Positions 57,084 to 64,000 of a stretch of DNA of 64,000 nt are shown here, piece by piece. The notes under the pieces are model-generated. The model searched no databases. It was given only the letters and a program-made list of their open reading frames with translations, and was not told where the DNA came from. The stretch spans positions 1 through 64,000 of the IMG/VR virus record IMGVR_UViG_3300035703_000045. One strand, written 5' to 3'. Both the position numbers and the translations under genes were made by a program. This stretch comes from a virus. How positions within the stretch are numbered: position 1 is the stretch's first letter; every line of letters begins with the position of its first letter.

Positions 57084-57274
57084 TGGCTTCTAAAAAGAAG
57101 ACTGAATCAAAGGTTAACGAGGCTGGTAACTACACAAAGCCAGCCCTTCGTAAGCGTCTCTTCAACGAGATTAAGGCTGGCACAAAAGGGGGAGACCCCG
57201 GTGAATGGTCAGCACGAAAAGCCCAACTCCTTGCCAAACGGTACAAGGAAGCCGGTGGTGGGTACAAGGACTGA
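57083..57274 (+). CDS. Conserved small basic protein (related to DUF5872-type)
   Basis: 63 residues from ATG 57083, GGAG 8 nt upstream. SKVNEAGNYTKPALRKRLFNEIKAG and EWSARKAQLLAKRYKEAGGGYK match a short family widespread in phages and some bacteria. Basic; nucleic-acid binding suspected. Overlaps the previous stop. Confidence 0.65.
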   Translation: MASKKKTESKVNEAGNYTKPALRKRLFNEIKAGTKGGDPGEWSARKAQLLAKRYKEAGGGYKD

Positions 57275-57276
57275 CC

Positions 57277-57525
57277 ATGGCTAAGAAAGAACCACAGAAG
57301 GATTTAGACAAGTGGACTAAAGAGAAGTGGCGCACTTCTGATGGTTCAGAGTCAAAGGGCAAGAAGCGGTACCTTCCTGATAAGGCGTGGAATGAATTGT
57401 CTCCACAAGAGAAAGCCGCTACCAATAAAGCCAAGGCTGAAGGAAACAAGAAGGGAAAGCAGTTTGTTCCCCAGCCCAAGAGCATCGCAGAAAAGACAGC
57501 GAAACACCGGAAGGGAGGTAAGTGA
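57277..57525 (+). CDS. Conserved small basic protein (DUF5872-like)
   Basis: 82 residues. DLDKWTKEKWRTSDG, RYLPDKAWNELSPQEKAATNKAK and KQFVPQPKSIAEKT. The pattern of the K-rich, P-rich domain in phage-associated DUF5872-type proteins, often next to the 63-aa type. Function unknown. Confidence 0.65.
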   Translation: MAKKEPQKDLDKWTKEKWRTSDGSESKGKKRYLPDKAWNELSPQEKAATNKAKAEGNKKGKQFVPQPKSIAEKTAKHRKGGK

Positions 57526-57527
57526 TT

Positions 57528-57644
57528 ATGTGTGCATCATGTGGATGTGGTCTCAAGGACAAGAAAGATCCCGGCTACGGCAAGGGACCAAAGAACAGCA
57601 AGAAGGCTTCAGAGAAGAAAGCCGCCCCAAAGAAGAAGAAGTGA
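57528..57644 (+). CDS. Cys/Lys-rich miniprotein
   Basis: 38 residues. MCASCGCGLKDKKDPGYG followed by K-rich tail (KKAAPKKKK). Three Cys near the N-terminus. Last gene before the terminator. Confidence 0.5.
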   Translation: MCASCGCGLKDKKDPGYGKGPKNSKKASEKKAAPKKKK

Positions 57645-57675
57645 ACTCACTGATTACTCACAGTTGTGGGTAATA

Positions 57676-57708
57676 GAAAAACCCCTAGCCGTGCGCTAGG
57701 GGTTTTTC
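57676..57708. terminator. Bidirectional intrinsic terminator
   Basis: Perfect 14-bp stem: GAAAAACCCCTAGC (57676-57689) with GCTAGGGGTTTTTC (57695-57708), loop of 5. A-run on one side and T-run on the other, so it can stop both the Dps operon and the leftward genes ending at 57782. Confidence 0.9.
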
Positions 57709-57781
57709 ATGTGGTGGGGGAACCACGTTTTTTATTTAGCCCAATGTGACTACTCACATCGGTATGTCATGGAGCACTGTA

Positions 57782-58540
57782 TCAGTGGGTAGTGTGACTG
57801 ACAACCATCTTGAACATTTTATTTAAAAGTTCTGGGTCTCCCTTAAACCCAAGTTCAACACCGTTGTTGAACAGCACAATGATTGTGCTGATCTCCCCGT
57901 CGTTTTCCTTTGGGTCTTCCTCATGGGTGTTGTTGCCCACAAGCACACGGATTGCTTCCTCTTTGGTCTTCACATCATGACCGGCATCACGGGCCATCCG
58001 CTTTACAGATGCGGCTGGCATAACCTGAAGGGTCTCTTCATCAAAAGACATCTCCCCAACGCTAGGGAGTTCTGCGTCACTGACAGGCTTCTCAGGCTCA
58101 GACACCTCATCAATAATGATCGGGGTCAGTCCATTGGTGAGTTCTAGTGAAGGGATACCTGATTCAATGCAGGATGTGGCAATCTCAATGGATCGCTCAG
58201 GGTGGCTCTCATCCCAAACGAGCAAAGCAATACCTTTGATATCACGTTCAGCAAGTATGTTGATGATATCAAAGTCAACATCGTCGGACTCAATCGTTTC
58301 CTTAGCCTTGTCCATGAGAACCTTAGGTGGTTTACGCCCCTCGTTGCTGACAACCAAGGAAAACATTGCGTCGTTATCCAACATCCAGTCGTAAACAATC
58401 TCCATGGATGCCGACACTTTCTTGTTGCCGTACCACGGAACGACGTACATAACTTTTGTGGAGACATCCCCCAATGAAGCAATTACTGTGGATGGCTCAA
58501 CCTCATTGGTTGATCCAATAACCCCGTACAACTCTTGCAT
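57782..58540 (-). CDS. Hypothetical phage protein, possible tail-associated
   Basis: 252 residues from ATG 58540 (TAGGAGCAAC upstream). The N-terminal domain is alpha/beta (STVIASLGDVSTKVMYVVPWYG), the C-terminal part contains MPAASVKRMARDAGHDVKTKEEAIRVLV (a Rho-N/SAP-like helical fold) and a final beta region. First gene after the baseplate module; unknown role. Confidence 0.5.
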   Translation of the reverse strand: MQELYGVIGSTNEVEPSTVIASLGDVSTKVMYVVPWYGNKKVSASMEIVYDWMLDNDAMFSLVVSNEGRKPPKVLMDKAKETIESDDVDFDIINILAERDIKGIALLVWDESHPERSIEIATSCIESGIPSLELTNGLTPIIIDEVSEPEKPVSDAELPSVGEMSFDEETLQVMPAASVKRMARDAGHDVKTKEEAIRVLVGNNTHEEDPKENDGEISTIIVLFNNGVELGFKGDPELLNKMFKMVVSHTTH

Positions 58541-58547
58541 GTTGCTC

Positions 58548-58805
58548 CTATCGCAAACTCTTTCGGTGTGCCGCATCCCCACTGAGCGTAAGGAGGCGAT
58601 GAACAGCATGCACTGTACCAGACAGTGAAGCAATCGCCAATCCATTAATCACAAGATTTTCACATCCGATGATTAGTCCAGCAACGTACCCAAGAACGAT
58701 CCCTGCCAAGATCTTTACCCACGGCATTGCTTCTCGGGGAAGAACTGCGTCTATGAATTGGAGCGTTTTATATACCGCTAGTGAGGCTAAAAGTATGCTT
58801 ATCAT
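58548..58805 (-). CDS. Small membrane protein, holin-like
   Basis: 85 residues, with two or three hydrophobic segments: MISILLASLAVYKTLQ, VKILAGIVLGYVAGLIIG and LVINGLAIASLSGTVHAV, followed by a charged tail. It resembles phage holins or tail-associated membrane proteins. Overlaps the tail gene by 4 bp. Confidence 0.5.
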   Translation of the reverse strand: MISILLASLAVYKTLQFIDAVLPREAMPWVKILAGIVLGYVAGLIIGCENLVINGLAIASLSGTVHAVHRLLTLSGDAAHRKSLR

Positions 58806-60493
58806 AATCCCGGTATGTTGTTGTAAGTGACTGTGTACTTCAGGTTTGAAGTTGGAATCACATTACTATAAACAGTACCGGATGTCACCAATTCGGATGC
58901 TGGCAAGATACTGGGGATCAATCTCTTGATCACATTTTTGGTCTTTTGATAGTTAGCCGTGTACACAGAGAACGACGCATTTGGGTTTGCTGGGTCTAAC
59001 CAGCGGTAGTCAGAAATTGTGTTCACTCCGTCAACAAGCCAACCACCAAGACGGGTGTACCCATCAAAGTATTCGCCCTCGTAATTACGCTCTAGTAAGA
59101 GGTACTTAAAGTCGTCAAAGTTATAGTTTACAGAGTTGTAAACAGACGTGAATGTGATCCGTACCTTTGCGTTAGTGTAACTAGAGAAACTGCTGGGTAC
59201 GTCAAGTTTCCAGTATTTAGTTGAACCCACTCTAACTGGAGAGGTGTCCTCGGCAATCAATGCTGAGGCAGAGGTGTACAACCCCACTGATACCACAGCA
59301 TCTTGAACGGGCTTCAAAAGGCTTCCGGTTTGGATAGAGAAGTACAAAGAATCCCCCGAGATAACGGGAACATCTGCTCCTGCTGTTTCCAAAACAAACT
59401 GGGTACCATTAGATGGGTTCGGGTAACCAACCCACTTCTGGGTAGTTACTGTGGCATTGCTTCCACCATCTGTTGGTGTGCCTCCGGTATAAGTAGGGCT
59501 AAACGATACCGTCCCTGCAAGACCTGCGTCGTAAACAGTAACGGAGGTCATGTCAGTAGATGGATAACCACCATCTAGACCCGCCGCTACCCCGTTAACC
59601 AGCATAGGGTCTTTTATTAAGTTACAACGCTGAGTGTAGATTTTAATTGTGTTAGTTGCTGTATCAACTGTTGCTTGTGCCCCAGCCAGCACACTTAGTT
59701 CTTTTTCTATTGACGAAATGGTTCCCTTGCTTCGTCGTATAATGCCTGCGGCATCCATGAGGTTCCGTAGTCGTTCACTACTCAGTTCTGAAGCCGTAAG
59801 GTTGATACCCATTTCATAGGCCAACTTGTTCAAAGTTTCCACTTCGGCTATCTGGGGGTCTTTCATAACGATCATGTAATCAAGTACCGACCGGATATAA
59901 TCCATGTCCCATCCGAATATGGAAAGATATTTGTACAACGGACTTCCGTTTTCTTGATCCAACATTCGGTAATAGGCAGGCACTCGTTTATAGAGTGCAT
60001 CAGTACTTCCATAATTAGTAGGAAGTAGAACCGACAAACGTGCTACAGGTTCGTAGTAATCATCAGTGCCATTAGAAAGGAATCGTACGAACATCGTGTA
60101 GTACGCCCATGTCCCACTAACATCCGTGTGTGTTATCTCCGACTGAGTTCTAGTGTTAATTAGTGTGACACCCTCAGCAATTGTTTCGGGGTGACCAAAG
60201 GGTGAATACACGATGTACACAGAGTAGGGAACAGGGGTAGAGGTTGTTGGGGTCTGTAGGGTTATACCCCAATTTAGATTTACCTTCCCGTAGTCATATG
60301 CGTAAGCCTCAAACAGTTCTGGGCTACTAAGGACAGCACCAACTTCCCCACTCGGGGCAATCTGTATTTCATCACCACGCAGGTATGTAGCAGATGCGGC
60401 TCCTGCCGATGCAGAGGAGTCAGAAGGGTAATACTGAAGGTATGACCCTCCTTCAAATGTGGTTCTGCGTAGGGTAAAGGATTTGCGAGCCAT
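58802..60493 (-). CDS. Baseplate/tail protein I-like (P2 gpI family)
   Basis: 563 residues. A central block YKRVPAYYRMLDQENGSPLYKYLSIFGWDMDYIRSVLDYM, then VETLNKLAYEMGINL and ERLRNLMDAAGIIRRSKGTISSIEKELSVLAG matches the tail protein I domain that links baseplate to fibres. N- and C-terminal parts are beta-rich and look like Ig or carbohydrate-binding domains, perhaps replacing a fibre module. Follows the gpJ-like gene. Confidence 0.75.
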   Translation of the reverse strand: MARKSFTLRRTTFEGGSYLQYYPSDSSASAGAASATYLRGDEIQIAPSGEVGAVLSSPELFEAYAYDYGKVNLNWGITLQTPTTSTPVPYSVYIVYSPFGHPETIAEGVTLINTRTQSEITHTDVSGTWAYYTMFVRFLSNGTDDYYEPVARLSVLLPTNYGSTDALYKRVPAYYRMLDQENGSPLYKYLSIFGWDMDYIRSVLDYMIVMKDPQIAEVETLNKLAYEMGINLTASELSSERLRNLMDAAGIIRRSKGTISSIEKELSVLAGAQATVDTATNTIKIYTQRCNLIKDPMLVNGVAAGLDGGYPSTDMTSVTVYDAGLAGTVSFSPTYTGGTPTDGGSNATVTTQKWVGYPNPSNGTQFVLETAGADVPVISGDSLYFSIQTGSLLKPVQDAVVSVGLYTSASALIAEDTSPVRVGSTKYWKLDVPSSFSSYTNAKVRITFTSVYNSVNYNFDDFKYLLLERNYEGEYFDGYTRLGGWLVDGVNTISDYRWLDPANPNASFSVYTANYQKTKNVIKRLIPSILPASELVTSGTVYSNVIPTSNLKYTVTYNNIPGL

Positions 60494-60494
60494 A

Positions 60495-61964
60495 TTATGC
60501 CGACGTGGTCATTCCACCAGTTGTTGTTACCACTACCGTTCCCTTTTTCAATAGTTCTACAGGTGAGAGTGCCCCAGTTGATATGGGGTTATTACTTGGG
60601 TCATACATTTGGAATGTACTAATAGTGCAGTAATCAACACCTTCAACTGCCATAACCAACTTGTATACATCGGCTACCCGTATTTCTTTTCCAAAGTCAA
60701 CAGAACTAAACGAAAACAGACCATCAAGCGCATCACTTACATCTGATTTAACCCAAGCCGCTACATAATTGTCCGACACTTTTACATCAACGCTGATATT
60801 TAGTTTATTGACAACCAAAGAACTAGCAATAGTGAGGGTGGTACCAAGTACCTTTTTAGGGGTAATTATGCCGGAAACAAGTGATTGAAGATCAGCAGAG
60901 ACGCTAATGCTGTTTGCTGACAGATTGAGGTAGTCACTTACATAAGGAAGTGGGTACACGGTTACTGATGCACCACCTGCTCCTGATGTATAAGAAGCCA
61001 CAGCCTTATACACACCATCTGCCCTAAGTGCGAGATCCTTGTAGTCCTCTAGGGTAACTGCACGGTCTTGTGACCGTACAACTGCCTGTAGAGAGCGTCG
61101 TATTGATTCAACATTCTCTCCGTCTCCACCACCTGTTGCAACAGAGGAACCAGAGATGGAGAGTGAAGCAGATGGGGAACTCTTAAATGATCTGATTGCA
61201 TTTTGCGGTATGTTTCCAAGAGAACCAGACCCAACAGTGTAAGTCACTGTGATGGTGCTACCAGCAACAGGTATACGTCCATTAGCACGGTTACCAAACA
61301 CAATTTCAATCTCGTCATTGGCTGTTAGGTAAAGAACATAACCGGGGGTACCAATTGGAATATCGGTGATGTTTCCGTACCGAATCCACCGTTGTGACGT
61401 TCCCTCTTCAGTAACGTACACTTGGATAGTTGAAGGCACTACTTTTGTAGTTGGTATTTTATACCTTTGGCTTGGTTGACCGGAAGACGATGAAGTCAGT
61501 ACTTGGTCAACGACACGAGTTCCTTCTTTTACAAGAACCGATACAGTGGAGGCACTGGCGGCTGTTACTTCTGAGGTGGCATAGAAGTAAAAGTATTCAT
61601 CGTTTGAGATTCCAACAAACTCTGTGTACTGAGGGATGCTCACCGATGATGAACTGGAGTTTGAAACGTACACAGTTGCTTCAGAAGATGTTTTAAAGTT
61701 TGGCGTATAGTCATACAGATTTGCGTATGCAAGAACGCTCTCTCGCTGTGTAGCGGTCTCAATAAATGCCTCTTGAGATGCCCGATCAATGTAGTAATGA
61801 ATGACATCTCCCATGTACGACCATAGGTCTACAAACATCATTCCAAAGTCAGAGGGGTCACGATCAGTCCACTCGGGAACCGTCGTGGATGCACGGCGCA
61901 ATAGGTCTTGTTTGATATTGGAAAAGTTACGACTTGCGTAATCAAATGCTGGGTTAGTAGCCAT
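60495..61964 (-). CDS. Baseplate J-like protein (wedge)
   Basis: 489 residues. The N-terminus RDPSDFGMMFVDLWSYMGDVIHYYIDRASQEAFIETA and later TVTYTVGSGSLGNIPQNAI, SSVATGGGDGENVESIRRSLQAVVRSQDRAVTLEDYKDLALR are typical of baseplate J/gp6-like wedge proteins of contractile-tail phages. It forms the inner wedge with the gp25-like protein encoded just upstream. Confidence 0.9.
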   Translation of the reverse strand: MATNPAFDYASRNFSNIKQDLLRRASTTVPEWTDRDPSDFGMMFVDLWSYMGDVIHYYIDRASQEAFIETATQRESVLAYANLYDYTPNFKTSSEATVYVSNSSSSSVSIPQYTEFVGISNDEYFYFYATSEVTAASASTVSVLVKEGTRVVDQVLTSSSSGQPSQRYKIPTTKVVPSTIQVYVTEEGTSQRWIRYGNITDIPIGTPGYVLYLTANDEIEIVFGNRANGRIPVAGSTITVTYTVGSGSLGNIPQNAIRSFKSSPSASLSISGSSVATGGGDGENVESIRRSLQAVVRSQDRAVTLEDYKDLALRADGVYKAVASYTSGAGGASVTVYPLPYVSDYLNLSANSISVSADLQSLVSGIITPKKVLGTTLTIASSLVVNKLNISVDVKVSDNYVAAWVKSDVSDALDGLFSFSSVDFGKEIRVADVYKLVMAVEGVDYCTISTFQMYDPSNNPISTGALSPVELLKKGTVVVTTTGGMTTSA

Positions 61965-61972
61965 AGTTATCC

Positions 61973-62374
61973 TTAGAAAGCAGTGTCTTCTGTTATGGTA
62001 CCGGGATAGGCTACTTTGATAGTGGCTAGTTGTGTAACACCAAGTGGCAATCTGTATTCAACGTATACCATCATAACATTTTTGCTCTCCTGTAATGAAC
62101 CCATATTGTTCATGTACATATTACTAATGTTTGCTGTTGATATGTTGTCCTTCAGATCCATAACGGCATCGGTTCGGTAGTCAGAAAAGATTAACGGATC
62201 GTTTATTTCATGAACCATTCCCATGAGTCCAGAGCCGTACGTCGGGATAGACACTCTTTCCAAAGGCTCTGTGACCAGCACATTTGCAATCTTTTGCTCT
62301 GTAATGGTCTCTAAATCTCGGGTTATAGATACCCGACCGTTATCAAATGAGAATGGTATTTTCATAGATTTCAT
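61973..62374 (-). CDS. gp25-like baseplate wedge protein
   Basis: 133 residues; GGAG upstream of ATG 62374. TEQKIANVLVTEPLERVSIPTYGSGLMGMVHEIND resembles the T4 gp25/lysozyme-like W family (R-x-x-x-P-x-Y-G-S-x-L). Essential for sheath assembly initiation in contractile systems. Start of the wedge pair with the J-like protein. Confidence 0.85.
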   Translation of the reverse strand: MKSMKIPFSFDNGRVSITRDLETITEQKIANVLVTEPLERVSIPTYGSGLMGMVHEINDPLIFSDYRTDAVMDLKDNISTANISNMYMNNMGSLQESKNVMMVYVEYRLPLGVTQLATIKVAYPGTITEDTAF

Positions 62375-62384
62375 GGCATCTCCA

Positions 62385-62621
62385 TCAGATCACATTAAGT
62401 AGATAAACTTTATCAAAGTTATTACCCTCAACAGCAACAATAATCTGTGAGTCAACAGGTGGTGCCCATGTCAGGTATTGCCCATTAGAAGGCTTATGTA
62501 GTGCAATACTTTCTGATGGTCCAAGAATGTGGGGTATCTTTACATACACATTTCCCGTTGTTGTGTCAGACTGGACTACCAATGCACGGTAGACATCCAT
62601 ATTTGGTTTAGGTGTACTCAT
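62385..62621 (-). CDS. Small spike/gpV-like OB-fold protein
   Basis: 78 residues from ATG 62621. YRALVVQSDTTTGNVYVKIPHILG and GQYLTWAPPVDSQIIVAVEG match the OB-fold of baseplate spike proteins (gp5/gpV). It is short and lacks a lysozyme domain or beta-helix, so other spike parts may lie elsewhere. Overlaps the hub gene by 14 bp. Confidence 0.65.
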   Translation of the reverse strand: MSTPKPNMDVYRALVVQSDTTTGNVYVKIPHILGPSESIALHKPSNGQYLTWAPPVDSQIIVAVEGNNFDKVYLLNVI

Positions 62622-63768
62622 TAACTTTCTCCAATGATGATACCCATACCCCATTTTTCATTATGGGGGTTGGTGGTTTTATGAAGTTTGATACGTTTGG
62701 TACCTCAGGGTCTTGTGTGTAATCATCATTTTTAAATAACTCTAAATTAGTTACATACTTTTCTTTTCCAATTTTATGGTGAACACTTGAGACATACCAT
62801 AAACCATCAAACGCTGAGTCATACTTATTTAAATTAACGGTACCACCGGGTACTATCCCACCACCAGCGGCTATCTCTGCTTTGGCTCGGTACACACTTT
62901 TGTAGCGTTCACTAGAGGCTATTGCTCTTATGTTTTCCTCCACCGTTTGGTACGGGGTCTTTAGAGGAATAGTAAACTTAGAACTAAGAACTGTCTTATG
63001 GTTAGCAATATCTGTGTTAGTTGCATCCATTTCAAAGACATTTCCTTCACGATCAAGGATCGTGTTGGTTGTTTTACTTGAGTTACCTAGTGATGATAGA
63101 TGACCTAAGTAGGGGGAAAAAGCCATCACAGAGCACGGGCTGTTATTAGAATCAGTTTTCATTGTTAATAAGTCATGGTAAGAAGTGAGCCTTCCAACTG
63201 ACTTATCACGGTCCCATATGTGCATATGTGTTCCATGCACAGACATGGTGTAACCAAATGTATCTATAACCTTACGAAGAAACGACCAGTCACTTTCAGA
63301 CGACTGAACAAGTCGTGTTGGCTTAAATGAATCCTTTGGGTAATCCACACTAAAGTGGTATTTTGCCGCCATCTCTTTAATAATGTTTCCAAGGGTTGGG
63401 TAATCCCATACACGAGATGAAACGGTCTTCATATTTAAGGATGCACCAATACAGTTGAGCCGTGTTATCTGTACCGGACTTCTATTTACTAACCCATTTC
63501 TTGTAACAATTTGTGGTTCAGTTGATATGATATATCCATAAAAAGACTGGCTTCTACCATACCCAGAGTCAACAAGAACGTAAACACCGGCACCAAGGTA
63601 ATCAGTTACGGCTCTTGGGGGTAACCCAACAATGTCTATTGAGAGCATGTCATGCTCATTCTCCGTCAAATACAAATCCATTCCTTGAACGGCGGTGTAA
63701 TCAACGGCTACCCCATCAATTGAAAACTCAACATTTGGGGATAATGGGTGAAGACTTTTGGTAATCAT
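62608..63768 (-). CDS. Late control D/gp27-like baseplate hub protein
   Basis: 386 residues. It contains DYLGAGVYVLVDSGYGRSQSFYGYI, VWDYPTLGNIIKEMAAKYHFSV and AEIAAGGGIVPGGTVNL, a phage late control gene D pattern. It forms the tail-tube-to-spike hub. The stop of the upstream LysM-like gene overlaps its start (ATGA). Confidence 0.8.
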   Translation of the reverse strand: MITKSLHPLSPNVEFSIDGVAVDYTAVQGMDLYLTENEHDMLSIDIVGLPPRAVTDYLGAGVYVLVDSGYGRSQSFYGYIISTEPQIVTRNGLVNRSPVQITRLNCIGASLNMKTVSSRVWDYPTLGNIIKEMAAKYHFSVDYPKDSFKPTRLVQSSESDWSFLRKVIDTFGYTMSVHGTHMHIWDRDKSVGRLTSYHDLLTMKTDSNNSPCSVMAFSPYLGHLSSLGNSSKTTNTILDREGNVFEMDATNTDIANHKTVLSSKFTIPLKTPYQTVEENIRAIASSERYKSVYRAKAEIAAGGGIVPGGTVNLNKYDSAFDGLWYVSSVHHKIGKEKYVTNLELFKNDDYTQDPEVPNVSNFIKPPTPIMKNGVWVSSLEKVNEYT

Positions 63769-64000
63769 ATTGGAATACGCAAAGAACTTCCTGTTGGTAT
63801 TTGGTCAGGCCATTCAATCTGTGGGTTAATATCAGCAATTTCCCAGTACCTATTACTGTCACCGAGGAATTTGACTGCCAACAAATCAAATGTGTCACCA
63901 TCTCTAGATGTGTAGACAGCAAATTTAGTGGATTCCTGCGGCTTGCGATCAGCATAACGCTTACTATCAGTAAGTTTATAGCGGTCTGTAGATAGGTAAC
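63765..64000 (-). CDS. LysM-like baseplate protein (C-terminal part, cut by window edge)
   Basis: The frame is open from the window edge to a TGA at 63765-63767, giving 77 visible residues. KFAVYTSRDGDTFDLLAVKFLGDSNRYWEIADINPQIEWPDQIPTGSSLRIP is the LysM/gp53 or tail-X type pattern (G-D-T-x-x-x-x-A, Y-W-x-I-A-D-x-N, G-x-x-L-R-I-P). The N-terminus lies outside. First of the baseplate run and coupled to the hub gene. Confidence 0.8.
   Translation of the reverse strand, partial: YLSTDRYKLTDSKRYADRKPQESTKFAVYTSRDGDTFDLLAVKFLGDSNRYWEIADINPQIEWPDQIPTGSSLRIPI

Overview
The window is part of the genome of a large contractile-tailed phage (myovirus) of an actinobacterium. The host assignment rests on two WhiB-type iron-sulphur regulator genes, a DUF732-like lipoprotein, a SpoVS homologue and actinobacterial-style surface proteins. 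The phage assignment rests on a baseplate module (LysM-like protein, gpD/gp27-like hub, spike, gp25-like, gpJ-like, gpI-like), tail fibre genes and a full replication set. No integrase, repressor, capsid, portal or terminase gene is recognisable here, so the window is a fragment of a larger genome. Both ends cut through genes.

Layout. 1-4.0 kb (minus): end of the tail fibre/baseplate genes, then small membrane proteins and a Thr-rich exported protein. 4.0-6.5 kb (minus): tRNA-Ile(UAU), a SAM methyltransferase, a phytanoyl-CoA-dioxygenase-like oxygenase and small unknowns. 6.5-12.9 kb (minus): an unusual island with an HExxH metallopeptidase-like protein, a ParB-like protein and five proteins with ADP-ribosyltransferase-like signatures. 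12.9-14.2 kb: a non-coding strand-switch region with a dense cluster of DnaA boxes and a strongly structured leader. 14.2-28.7 kb (plus): a GC-rich early operon (HTH protein, DUF6011-like protein, SNF2 helicase, CobS-like AAA+ ATPase, CobT-like metallopeptidase/vWA protein), with a 17-bp palindrome before each of its first six genes, followed by about two dozen small, mostly acidic unknown genes, an HNH nuclease and a pyrimidine-dimer glycosylase-like protein. 28.7-35.5 kb (minus): deaminase, two WhiB genes, glycosyltransferase, transglycosylase, MazG-like and HAD-like genes. 35.5-40.8 kb (minus): low-complexity, possibly virion-associated proteins. 40.9-56.3 kb (minus): SpoVS, Holliday-junction-resolvase-like and Cas4-like nucleases, RecA, family A DNA polymerase, a probable ssDNA-binding protein, a second SNF2 helicase, primase, DnaB helicase, DnaC-like loader and a winged-helix initiator that carries four iterons inside its own gene. 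56.3-57.6 kb (plus): Dps-like ferritin and small basic proteins, closed by a bidirectional terminator. 57.8-64 kb (minus): baseplate module.

The replication genes form a self-contained system: initiator with internal iterons, loader, helicase, primase, polymerase, SSB and RecA. The initiator-loader-helicase order and the four iterons beside an AT-rich stretch closely resemble the lambda O/P origin. The DnaA-box cluster at 13 kb, where transcription diverges, is a second origin candidate or a DnaA-titration site. The 6.5-12.9 kb island has the domain repertoire described for phage polyvalent proteins (ART, ParB-like, metallopeptidase), here as separate genes, and is the best candidate for an undescribed host-takeover or counter-defence system.

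All functional calls come from reading motifs by eye; no database search was run.
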